The notes under the pieces were generated by a model, which worked only from the letters and a program-made list of their open reading frames with translations, did no database searches and was not told the DNA's origin. This document shows positions 1 to 8,000 of a stretch of 10,797 nt of DNA, one piece after another (positions within the stretch are counted from its first letter, which is position 1; the number at the start of each line of letters is the position of its first letter). The translations under genes were made by a program, and so were the position numbers. The DNA comes from SZUA-254 sp031379665 (GTDB lineage Bacteria; Bacteroidota; Ignavibacteria; UBA10030; SZUA-254): contig JANNFI010000053.1 of assembly GCA_031379665.1 (NCBI GenBank), positions 1 to 10,797 on the forward strand. The letters run 5' to 3'.

Positions 1-1449
1 TCGCTGGCCGGCGCCCCGGCGACATTCAAGTCGTTCGAGTTCAAGGGTCCCGAGTACAAGGGGAAGAAGTACACCGTCCAGGTGGCGCCCGAGGACTGCA
101 CGGGCTGTTCGCTCTGCGTCGAGTACTGCCCCGCGAAGAACAAATCTGAAACCCGTCTGAAGGCGATCAATATGCAGCCGCAGATGCCGCTGCGCGAGGC
201 GGAGCGTGGGAATTATGACTTCTTCCTCGCGATCCCCGAGGCCGACCGCCGGGAGATCAAAACGGACACGGTGAAGGACTCACAGTTCTTCCAGCCGCTC
301 TTCGAGTATTCAGGCGCCTGCTCCGGATGCGGCGAAACCCCGTATGTGAAGCTCGCGTCGCAACTGTTCGGAGACAGGATGCTCGTGGCGAACGCCACCG
401 GTTGCTCGTCGATCTACGGTGGAAACCTCCCCACCACACCGTGGACGAAGGACGGCTCGGGCCGCGGCCCGGCCTGGTCGAATTCGCTCTTCGAGGACAA
501 CGCGGAGTTCGGGATGGGGATGCGCCTCACCGTCGACAAGCACTCTGCGATGGCCCGTGAGCTGGTGGAACGGCTCAGGGAGGCGATCGGCGCTCACCTG
601 GCCGCAGACATCCTCGCCGCCGACCAGTCGGACGAAGCCGGCATCCACGACCAGCGCGCGCGTGTCGCGTCGCTGAAGGAGAAGTTGAAGGAAAACGTCT
701 CGCCGGATGTGGTCCAGCTCCTGAGCCTCGCCGACATGCTCGTGAAGAAAAGCGTTTGGATCATGGGCGGCGACGGCTGGGCCTACGACATCGGCTATGG
801 CGGCCTCGACCACGTACTGGCGTCGGGAAAGAACGTCAACATCCTGGTCCTCGACACCGAGGTCTATTCGAACACCGGCGGACAGATGTCGAAATCCACC
901 CCCCGCTCGGCGGTGGCGAAGTTCGCCGCCGGCGGCAAGCCGAACGCGAAGAAGGACCTCGGGATGCTCGCGATGAGCTACCGGAACGTCTACGTCGCGC
1001 AGATTGCGATGGGGGCGAACGACAGCCAGACCGTGCGAGCGTTCATCGAGGCGGAGGCGTACGACGGCCCGTCACTCATCATCGCGTACAGCCACTGCAT
1101 CGCGCACGGCATCGACATGGCGAAGGGGATGACGAACCAGAAGGTGGCGGCTGAGAGCGGGTACTGGCCCATCTATCGATATAACCCACTGCTGGCGGCG
1201 AAGGGCGAGAATCCGTTCAAGCTCGACTCGAAACCGCCGAAGCTCCGGTTCACCGACTTCTCGAACCTCGAGGCGCGCTACAAGATGCTCGGGAAGAGCC
1301 ACCCCGACGCCGCGAAGAAGCTCGCGGCGCTCGCGCAGGAAGACATCGACGTACGGTGGGCCGCGCTCGAGCTGATGGCGAAGGACAACGCCCCGGGCGG
1401 GGCGACGGCGGCCCCAACGACGACGACGCACTCATCTGAAACCGACTAA
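1..1449 (+). CDS. nifJ: Pyruvate:ferredoxin (flavodoxin) oxidoreductase, C-terminal part (5' end outside window)
   Basis: The reading frame is open from base 1, so this is the last 482 residues of a protein whose family is usually about 1,170-1,200 residues long. The enzyme oxidatively decarboxylates pyruvate with CoA to acetyl-CoA and CO2 and reduces ferredoxin or flavodoxin in the cytoplasm. Residues here are numbered from base 1. The second 4Fe-4S site of the ferredoxin domain is at 33-44 (CTGCSLCVEYCP). The cysteines expected for the proximal cluster are at 107 and 110 (CSGC) and 366 (YSHC). The thiamine diphosphate motif starts with GDGWAYDIG at 257 and continues with SNTGGQMSKSTP from about 290. 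All key residues in this part are present. The C-terminus ends in a short Thr/Ala-rich tail. It is the first visible gene of a five-gene plus-strand cluster. Specificity for pyruvate rather than another 2-oxoacid is inferred from overall similarity. Confidence 0.96.
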   Translation, partial: SLAGAPATFKSFEFKGPEYKGKKYTVQVAPEDCTGCSLCVEYCPAKNKSETRLKAINMQPQMPLREAERGNYDFFLAIPEADRREIKTDTVKDSQFFQPLFEYSGACSGCGETPYVKLASQLFGDRMLVANATGCSSIYGGNLPTTPWTKDGSGRGPAWSNSLFEDNAEFGMGMRLTVDKHSAMARELVERLREAIGAHLAADILAADQSDEAGIHDQRARVASLKEKLKENVSPDVVQLLSLADMLVKKSVWIMGGDGWAYDIGYGGLDHVLASGKNVNILVLDTEVYSNTGGQMSKSTPRSAVAKFAAGGKPNAKKDLGMLAMSYRNVYVAQIAMGANDSQTVRAFIEAEAYDGPSLIIAYSHCIAHGIDMAKGMTNQKVAAESGYWPIYRYNPLLAAKGENPFKLDSKPPKLRFTDFSNLEARYKMLGKSHPDAAKKLAALAQEDIDVRWAALELMAKDNAPGGATAAPTTTTHSSETD

Positions 1450-1467
1450 CTCACAGACGATCTCCCA

Positions 1468-2457
1468 ATGGATCTCTCGACCAAGTACCTCGGCCTGAAA
1501 CTCAAGAACCCGATCGTCCCCTCGGCCGGTCCCCTCTCCCACTCGCTCGATTCGATGAAGCGGTTGGAGGACGCGGGCGCTGCGGCCATCGTGATGTACT
1601 CGCTCTTCGAGGAGCAGATCGCCCACGACACCGCGGAGCTCTCGTACTACCTCTCCTACGGCACCGAGAGCTTCGCCGAGTCGCTGACCTACTTCCCCGA
1701 CGTGGGCGAGTACAACCTCGGTCCCGCTGAATACGTCGAGCTGGTCCGGAAGGCGAAGGAATCGCTCTCGATTCCTGTCATCGGCAGCCTCAACGGCATC
1801 ACCGCCGGTGGATGGACCGATTACGCCAGGAAGATCCAGCAGGCGGGCGCCGACGCCATCGAGCTCAACGTCTACTACATCTCGACCGATACGGACATCC
1901 CTGCTTCCGAAGTCGAAGACCGCTACGCCGAAGTGCTGCACTCCGTCAGGCGCGCGGTGACGATACCAGTCGCGATGAAACTGAGCCCCTTCTTCAGTTC
2001 ATTCGGCAACATGGCGAAGCGGCTCGACAATGCGGGGGTGGACGGTCTCGCCCTGTTCAACCGGTTCTATCAGCCGGACATCGACCTCGACAACCTCGAG
2101 GTCCTTCCGAACGTCATCCTGAGCACCCCGCAGGCGCTCCGGCTCCCGCTGCGATGGATCGCCATCCTTCACGGGCGGATCCGCGCCAGCCTCGCGGCGA
2201 CGAGCGGCATCCACACCGCGCAGGACGTGATCAAGATGCTGATGGCGGGGGCCGACGTCACGATGATGTGCTCGGCGTTGTTACAAAATGGCCCGACGCA
2301 CATCACGAAGACGCTCGCCGCTGTGGAGCAGTGGATGCTCGAGCACGAATATCTCTCGGTGTCGCAGCTGAAGGGGAGCATGAGCCAGAAGTCGGTGGCC
2401 GATCCCGCGGCGTTCGAGCGGGCGAATTACATGAAGGCGCTGCAGCGGTACCGGTAG
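1468..2457 (+). CDS. Dihydroorotate dehydrogenase-like FMN flavoprotein linked to PFOR
   Basis: This 329-residue protein has a TIM-barrel flavoprotein fold related to PyrD/PreA. It starts at the ATG at 1468, 18 bases after the nifJ stop, without a clear Shine-Dalgarno sequence. Visible FMN-site features are SLNG (107-110), the conserved lysine in VAMKLSP (K171), SGIHT (246-250) and a glycine/alanine-rich phosphate-binding segment, GADVTMMCSALLQNG (261-275). At the place where true dihydroorotate dehydrogenases carry the NxSCPN loop with the catalytic Cys (or Ser), it reads ELNVYYISTD (132-141), with no Cys or CPN. From general knowledge, genes of this type are often annotated 'dihydroorotate dehydrogenase-like protein' and occur next to nifJ in Bacteroidota-like genomes. 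A role in orotate synthesis is therefore doubtful. A flavin oxidoreductase working with PFOR or ferredoxin is an inference; the substrate is unknown. Confidence 0.88.
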   Translation: MDLSTKYLGLKLKNPIVPSAGPLSHSLDSMKRLEDAGAAAIVMYSLFEEQIAHDTAELSYYLSYGTESFAESLTYFPDVGEYNLGPAEYVELVRKAKESLSIPVIGSLNGITAGGWTDYARKIQQAGADAIELNVYYISTDTDIPASEVEDRYAEVLHSVRRAVTIPVAMKLSPFFSSFGNMAKRLDNAGVDGLALFNRFYQPDIDLDNLEVLPNVILSTPQALRLPLRWIAILHGRIRASLAATSGIHTAQDVIKMLMAGADVTMMCSALLQNGPTHITKTLAAVEQWMLEHEYLSVSQLKGSMSQKSVADPAAFERANYMKALQRYR

Positions 2458-2477
2458 GCGAGCGCGCGACACCCGAG

Positions 2478-2492
2478 CCGGGCGTTTCCCGG
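2478..2492. other. Small GC hairpin between the DHOD-like gene and osmC-like gene
   Basis: CCGGG (2478-2482) and CCCGG (2488-2492) form a perfect 5-bp inverted repeat around a 5-base loop. It lies in the 68-base gap between two co-oriented genes, the largest gap in the cluster. No T-run follows, so it is not a standard intrinsic terminator. It could be an mRNA processing or partial attenuation element, or chance in GC-rich DNA. Confidence 0.25.
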
Positions 2493-2525
2493 ACGGAACC
2501 ATCACACACGAAACGACGTGACGAA

Positions 2526-3035
2526 ATGGAATCGACAACCACGCAGAAACCACCCGTGTCGAAGCATAAATCATTCGACTACCGGACATCGGTCCTCTGG
2601 ACCGGGGAGAGGAACGGTGTTCTGAAATCGGACGGAAAGCCCGATATCCCGGTCTCGAGCCCGCCCGAGTTCAGGGGGCAGGCCGGGCAATGGACGCCGG
2701 AAGACCTCCTGGTCGCCTCGGTGGAGATCTGCACGATGACGACATTTATCGCGTTCTCGATTCGCCATAAACTTCCGCTACTGTCGTACGAGAGCGCGGC
2801 GACCGGCACGATGGAGTTCACCGACGGGGGGTACCGGTTCACGCATGTCATTTTGCGTCCGGCGATCGTCGTCGAAACGGACGAGGCGGTGGCGCAGGCG
2901 GCGGCGATCCTCGACGAGGCGCACCACGCCTGCTTCATCGCGAACTCGATATGTGGGCAGGTCATGCTCGAACCAACCATCAGGAAAGGCAACCCATGTT
3001 CTTCAGAGAATCTGCACCCGCCGCCGAGACCGTAA
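2526..3035 (+). CDS. OsmC family protein (organic hydroperoxide / thiol-dependent peroxidase-like)
   Basis: The ATG at 2526 gives 169 residues. OsmC/Ohr proteins reduce organic hydroperoxides with a pair of reactive cysteines. Both expected positions are filled: C69 in VEICTMTTF on the central helix and C136 in HHACFIANSI. A further cysteine, C143, follows. The start MESTTTQKPPVSKHKSF is a non-conserved lead, and the WTPEDLLVASVE stretch (56-67) is characteristic of the fold. The family normally ends soon after the 'LEPTI' strand, here at residue 152. The last 17 residues, which include a proline run, extend into the start of the next gene and look non-conserved. The frame stays open far upstream into the preceding gene, but only residues from 2526 onward look like OsmC. 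The family call is firm. The substrate, and whether it is peroxidase-active, are unknown. Confidence 0.88.
   Translation: MESTTTQKPPVSKHKSFDYRTSVLWTGERNGVLKSDGKPDIPVSSPPEFRGQAGQWTPEDLLVASVEICTMTTFIAFSIRHKLPLLSYESAATGTMEFTDGGYRFTHVILRPAIVVETDEAVAQAAAILDEAHHACFIANSICGQVMLEPTIRKGNPCSSENLHPPPRP
2982..2989 (+). promoter_or_regulatory. Ribosome binding site deciding the polyferredoxin start
   Basis: AGGAAAGG lies 6 bases before the ATG at 2996, inside the 3' end of the osmC-like gene. It favours 2996 over the in-frame upstream ATG at 2951, whose extra 15 residues show no family resemblance. Confidence 0.6.
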
Positions 3036-4183
3036 ACAGGGCGAAGCGGGCCGCACGGGTCCTGCGAATCAAGAAACTTCCGCCCGAGCTCCGTAAGCAC
3101 AGGATCGATTACCGGGCGGAGCCGAACCCGTTCAGGCGGCTCCTGTTTCGGCTGAAACACGATTCCCAGTTCCTCAGGTCGACGGTCCAGATGGTGTTCA
3201 TCGTCCTCTGCGCCTGGATCGGCGTCGAATTCTACCTCTTCGTGGCCTGGGGCAAGTCGCTCGGCGCGGCGGATTTCACGGCCCGGCCGCCGGGGGCTGA
3301 GGGCTTCCTGCCGATCAGCGCCCTCATCAGCCTCAGCTACTGGATCAGGACCGGTTTCCTCAACAACGTCCACCCGTCGGGGCTCTTCATCTTCGTCGCG
3401 ATCCTCGCGATGGGGTGGCTCCTGAAGAAATCGTTCTGCAGCTGGATGTGCCCCGTAGGGACGGTCAGCGAATCGCTCTGGAAGCTCGGGCAGAAACTCT
3501 TCGGCCGGAACCTCGGCGTAAACCGCTGGGTCGACTACCCACTGCGCTCGCTCAAGTACCTCCTCCTCCTGTTCTTCGCGTGGTCGGTCATCGCGATGGA
3601 CGCCGAATCGCTGAAGCAGTTCATCTACAGCCCCTACAACAAGATGGCCGACGTGAAGATGTATTACTTCTTCGCGCAGATCTCGGGGTTCGCCCTGTGG
3701 ACGATTTTGATCCTCATGGGGCTCTCGGTCGTCATCAAGAATTTCTGGTGCCGCTACCTCTGCCCCTACGGCGCCCTCCTCGGCGCGATGAGCTGGTTCT
3801 CGCCCGTCAAGATCACGCGCAACCCGGCGAGCTGCATCGACTGCGAGCTCTGCACGAAGGCGTGCCCCGCCGCGATCAACGTCCACAGCGCGAAAAGGGT
3901 GATCAGCGACGAGTGCAGCGGCTGCCTCGAATGTGTGGAGGTATGCCCGGTGAAGGACACGCTCGGGATGAAGACGTCCCACTCGGACCGCTACGTCCGT
4001 AACTGGGCGTTCGGCCTGCTCGTCGTCGGGGTATTTGTGGCAATCACCGGGATGGCGATGCTCGCTGGGTTGTGGCAGAACGGGATGTCGAGGGAAGAGT
4101 ACCTCTTCCGGTTCAAGAACGTCGATTCGCCCCTCTACGAACACGCCCGCGGCCAGGTGCCGAAGTATGGTCCGAATGACTGA
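2996..4183 (+). CDS. Membrane-bound 4Fe-4S polyferredoxin, NapH/CcoG-like (COG0348)
   Basis: The protein has 395 residues from the ATG at 2996, which is backed by an AGGAAAGG ribosome binding site. Likely membrane segments are near 65-85, 128-145, 187-202, 228-250 and 337-360. Two CxxxCP motifs typical of NapH/CcoG/RdxA proteins follow membrane segments: CSWMCP (148-153) and CRYLCP (252-257). Two ferredoxin-type 4Fe-4S sites come next: CIDCELCTKACP (280-291) and CSGCLECVEVCP (307-318). The family passes electrons at or through the cytoplasmic membrane, or serves in oxidase maturation (CcoG). The protein lacks the C-terminal immunoglobulin-like domain of true CcoG/FixG and no cytochrome oxidase genes are near, so no symbol is given. 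It overlaps the osmC-like gene by 40 bases and the methyltransferase gene by 8, which implies coupled translation. Linkage to PFOR suggests ferredoxin-linked electron transfer (inference). Confidence 0.9.
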   Translation: MFFRESAPAAETVNRAKRAARVLRIKKLPPELRKHRIDYRAEPNPFRRLLFRLKHDSQFLRSTVQMVFIVLCAWIGVEFYLFVAWGKSLGAADFTARPPGAEGFLPISALISLSYWIRTGFLNNVHPSGLFIFVAILAMGWLLKKSFCSWMCPVGTVSESLWKLGQKLFGRNLGVNRWVDYPLRSLKYLLLLFFAWSVIAMDAESLKQFIYSPYNKMADVKMYYFFAQISGFALWTILILMGLSVVIKNFWCRYLCPYGALLGAMSWFSPVKITRNPASCIDCELCTKACPAAINVHSAKRVISDECSGCLECVEVCPVKDTLGMKTSHSDRYVRNWAFGLLVVGVFVAITGMAMLAGLWQNGMSREEYLFRFKNVDSPLYEHARGQVPKYGPND

Positions 4184-4988
4184 GGACGGCAAAGCCCCCG
4201 GTGGATCGGCAGCGGGTCCGGGGCGCGGCGGACCGACCGCCGGCGGAACAGACGGTGTCCGCCGCTTCTACGACGCCCTCGCCCCCGACTACGACCTGAT
4301 GACCTCGTTCGATGCCAGGTTCGCAAAAGAGCGGCCCTGGTTCGAAGCGATCGTGTCGAAATTCGGCATCCGGTCGGCCCTCGACGCGGGGTGCGGCACC
4401 GGGTTCCACTCGATTCTCCTCTCCCGGCTCGCGGTTTCCGTGGCCGGCGTCGACGCCTCCCCTGCGATGATTGAACGCGCAAGGGAGAACACCCGGCGCC
4501 TCAGTTCTGCGGTCGCCCTCCATACGGGCGGGTTTTCGGAAATCTCCAGCAAGACCTCCGGCCCCTTCGACTCCATCTTCTGCCTCGGGAATTCACTCGT
4601 GCACCTGTTGACCGACGCCGAACTCAACGAAGCCCTCACGAACTTCCGCTCGGTTCTCCGGCCTGGGGGCGTACTGATTGTCCAGGTCCTGAACTACGAA
4701 CGCATCCTCTCCGAGAAAAAGGAATTATTGGGAAGGCGTGAGGCGGGCGGGATGACGTTCGAGCGCAGGTATACATACCACGGCGAAACGGTGACGTTCA
4801 CGATCTCGCGGGACGGGAACACTGAATCGGTGGTGCTCCGGCCGTTGACGCAGGGGATGCTCGAAGCGGCCTGTGTCGCCGCGGGGTTCACGGATGTCAA
4901 CGCCTTCGGGGACCTTGCGCTGGGTTTGTTCGATCCGGCGGTTTCCACAGACCTAGTAGTGACCGCCCGGAAGCCCGAACGGCGCTGA
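4176..4988 (+). CDS. Class I SAM-dependent methyltransferase
   Basis: The chosen start is the ATG at 4176, giving 270 residues and an 8-base overlap with the preceding stop. An in-frame ATG at 4167 would add three residues, and neither has a strong ribosome binding site. Residues 5-27 are a Gly/Ala/Pro-rich, probably disordered lead. The Rossmann-fold domain begins near RRFYDALAPDYDLM (29-42). Motif I is ALDAGCGTGFHS (68-79). The acidic residue that binds the SAM ribose is D93 in GVDASPAMIERA. The next strand is FDSIFCLGNSLVHL (131-144), followed by LRPGGVLIVQVLNYER (161-176). This fits the Methyltransf_11/25 type. The second half contains a beta-rich insertion (FERRYTYHGETVTFTI) seen in small-molecule methyltransferases. 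The substrate cannot be told from sequence. It is the last gene of the plus-strand cluster. Confidence 0.88.
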   Translation: MTEDGKAPGGSAAGPGRGGPTAGGTDGVRRFYDALAPDYDLMTSFDARFAKERPWFEAIVSKFGIRSALDAGCGTGFHSILLSRLAVSVAGVDASPAMIERARENTRRLSSAVALHTGGFSEISSKTSGPFDSIFCLGNSLVHLLTDAELNEALTNFRSVLRPGGVLIVQVLNYERILSEKKELLGRREAGGMTFERRYTYHGETVTFTISRDGNTESVVLRPLTQGMLEAACVAAGFTDVNAFGDLALGLFDPAVSTDLVVTARKPERR

Positions 4989-5013
4989 GGTCCCCTCTCG
5001 GGTTCTTCAGCGC
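4982..5013. terminator. Inverted repeat containing both convergent stop codons (possible bidirectional terminator)
   Basis: GCGCTGA (4982-4988) and TCAGCGC (5007-5013) are perfect 7-bp complements around an 18-base spacer. The first arm ends with the methyltransferase stop, and the second arm holds the stop of the minus-strand T9SS gene. The spacer contains a further possible CCC/GGG pairing. There is no long T-run on either side, so intrinsic termination is plausible but unproven. Confidence 0.45.
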
Positions 5014-8000
5014 AACAGGAGGAGTTTCTTCACGTCACGGAAGGTCCCCGCTTCCAATCGGTACAGATATACACCCGAGGACAACCCCTCCCCATGAAAT
5101 GCAATCTCGTGGTACCCGGCCGGCTGAGCCTCATCGACGATGATCGCAATTTGTTCTCCCAGGAGCGAGTGCACGCTCAACCGGACAGGGGCGGCCTCGG
5201 GCAGCGCGTAGCGGATCGTCGTGACCGGATTGAAGGGATTAGGGTAGTTCTGCGCGAGGGAGAACTCGCGGGGAATCACCTGCTGCCGTTGGAGTCTTAG
5301 TTCGACCGGTGTCGCGTCGTTCAGGACCTCGATACTCCCGGAGTGCTGCATCAGGACTTCATTTCCTCCGGTGGAGACGAAGATGGGGAAAGGATCCTGG
5401 AATTGCCACCGGATCGTGACGGGGTATTCGGCTCCGGAGAGGGAGAATTGTATGACCGGGGGTGTCGCGGCGTTGATCAGTTCCAGATTCCTGCCGGAAG
5501 CAAATCGAACATCGAAAGTCCCTCCGGGGGGAAGGGGCGGCAGCTCGTACCGTTCAATCGAGTGGTCCTCCAGGCTCCGCGCCAGGTACAACACCCTCGA
5601 CTGCCCGCGGTTGTCGGTGATCCGGATGCTGTTCTCCGGAACCGGGCGGCGGGTCGTGATTTCCGCGGTAACGGGGGCAAGGCCTGATTGCATCAACAGC
5701 TCGCCGGATTGAGACGTCTTCACCCAGTACCCGTGGCCCGGATGGATCGTATCGGTCTCCTCATAGCCCGAGGCGGCATAGGCGTAGAACGGCGTGAGTA
5801 GAATACCCGGAGGGCTCGTGGAGAGGGACGAGACCGGAATCGGCTCTGAAATCGAACCGACGATGTTCCACCCGCCATCGATGGATTGATCGAGTGCAGT
5901 AATCGCTTCACCGGCAAAAGCTATTCGAGGATAGACTAGTTTCCACCAATAACCCAGTCCAGGCTGGAGCGTGTCATCCTGTTGATACGATCCATCAAAA
6001 CGATATGCCTTGGGAAACACAGCAGGACAGACACTCAGTACGGGGTTCGAAATCAAGTGCCATCCCAGAGCCATTGTGTCCGTCGTATTTACCTCCCCGC
6101 CGGTGCCTATGCCTTCTCCGCTCAGTCCCAGGACACTAAGAACCGGGCTCTCCGTCATCGATAAGATTAGGTCGCCGGTCACTGCTCCTCCCGACAGCGG
6201 GTAAAATGATACCCACACAGTCTCCGACGATTGGGGAGCGAGAACGAATTCACTCACATTGAGGAAGAAATCGGGTTCTGTCATCGATGCGTGCAAATGA
6301 ACCGTATCGCATCGGAGATTTGTGATCGTCACCGGCAACATACGGGCGCACCCGACAGTCGTGGTATCGACATGGACGAAGTCGGGGCCGAACTCGAGAT
6401 AATTCTCCACTCCAGTTCCCGCGACGTGTAGTGTTCTCGACGTCCCGGTTACGGCATGAGTGACGGTGAAGCTCGCCGATCGTTGCCCCGGACTGGTGGG
6501 TGTGAATGTTACGATAAAGGCATTCGATGTCCCAAATGAAGTAGTGGGATCTCTCGGTGTGAGGGTGAAGAGGGAGTCACCGGCGGAAACGATGAACACG
6601 TCATTTGCCGTGCACACGCTTGTTTGAAAGAAAACGGTATCCTTCGCGCTACAGGTGAGTGGAATATCATCGAGGACTAAACTATCCGTATCGATTGTAA
6701 ATGTTGATTGGCGTGACACTTTCCGGAGATAGATCCCCATCATACCCCCAGTTCCGATCTGAATCCGACCACCCATATAAAGGCTCCCCCAGCGATCGAT
6801 TTTAAGGAATTTCCCGTCAGGGCTAGTGTTATTCGGTTGGAAGGGAGCCATCCTACCGAGATCAGCACCGGAGGGACCTATCGCGTCGAGCGTCAAAAAC
6901 CCATCCTCCCAGCCAATGATGAAACTATTGCCACATTCATCGATCGAGCCGGCATGGGCGTACTTATTTGTCGAAACGTTGAGCCAGGTCTGGTTGCCGC
7001 TCGCGTCATACCCCGCGGAGAACCCGGTTTCATTCGAGCCGACCATGACGATTTGGCCACTGCTATTGACGGCAATGTCCCGGGGATTTACCGAGACAGC
7101 CCGATTCCACATCAGATTTCCTGCGGTGTCCAATTTCTGAAGCGAGTGTGGATCCCAGCACCTGATATATATTCCACCGGTGCCATCGATCTCGATCTGC
7201 TTCGATGTTCCCGGATGCGGTGTACTCCAGGAAACGTTCCCATCGGCATCGACACTCGCAGTAACACTTCCTGACTGTGTGTTCCCGGTTGTGATGATTC
7301 GCTCCGGACTTGCAATCCCGAGATCGGCCGGATCATTAAATGGGAATGTCTTCGACCACACTTCATCGCCGTCAATTGTCCATTTCGTCAGCAGGAACGA
7401 ACTCAGATCGAGCGGCACAGTAGACCTTGTGGCGGTATAGAAATGACCGGCACCGTCGAGCTTGATTTTCCGGGCCGCGAGCCACGCTGTCGGATGGGAC
7501 TTTGTTCGGCTCCAATAGTATGTCCCGTCAACGTTATACTTAACGACCAGTAGAGTTGATCGAGGTTCTTGATTTGTGACGATGCCGCCAACCGTGCCGA
7601 TGAAATACAATCCACCATCGTCACCCACGACGAGATCCTGAAGAATCACCCCGTCATATTTCCTCACCCAGATCAACACACCCTCCGCGGAATACTTCAA
7701 GATCAGTCCAGCATGTGTCTGATAGGTGTAGAGCGCCGAATCGTTCGTAATACCGATATCTGCGGCGATGTATGCGTTGCCGTGATAGTCGAGGCGCATT
7801 GCCCTGACGATCAGGCTGCTCCTTCCCACTCCATTGTATGTCCGATACCAAAGCTGATTTCCAACGGGACTGTACTTTATTACCAGGAAGTCGTACCAAC
7901 TCGGGGAGATGTTAAGCGCGCCGGCGACGATGATATTACCATTCCTGTCGACAGCGATCAGGTCCGGATATTCGTCGACCGCCTCCGGGATGTCGAACCT

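Noticed and set aside
1468..2457. Calling this gene pyrD with a role in pyrimidine synthesis
   Set aside because: The NxSCPN catalytic loop is missing and the neighbour is nifJ, not pyrimidine genes.
1812..2525. Upstream extension of the osmC-like frame through the DHOD-like gene
   Set aside because: It overlaps a well-recognised gene in another frame and its residues are low-complexity Arg-rich. The family match begins at the ATG at 2526.
2951..2995. Earlier ATG for the polyferredoxin
   Set aside because: The ATG at 2996 has a good ribosome binding site at the right distance, and the added residues look like shadow sequence of the osmC-like gene.
2996..4183. Naming the polyferredoxin ccoG or napH
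   Set aside because: The C-terminal domain of CcoG is absent, and no oxidase or periplasmic nitrate reductase genes are nearby.
2579..4192. Long minus-strand open frame of 537 codons opposite the osmC-like and polyferredoxin genes
   Set aside because: Its product is rich in Arg, Glu, Asp and Pro without domains, as expected from the antisense of GC-rich genes. The plus strand there encodes clear families.
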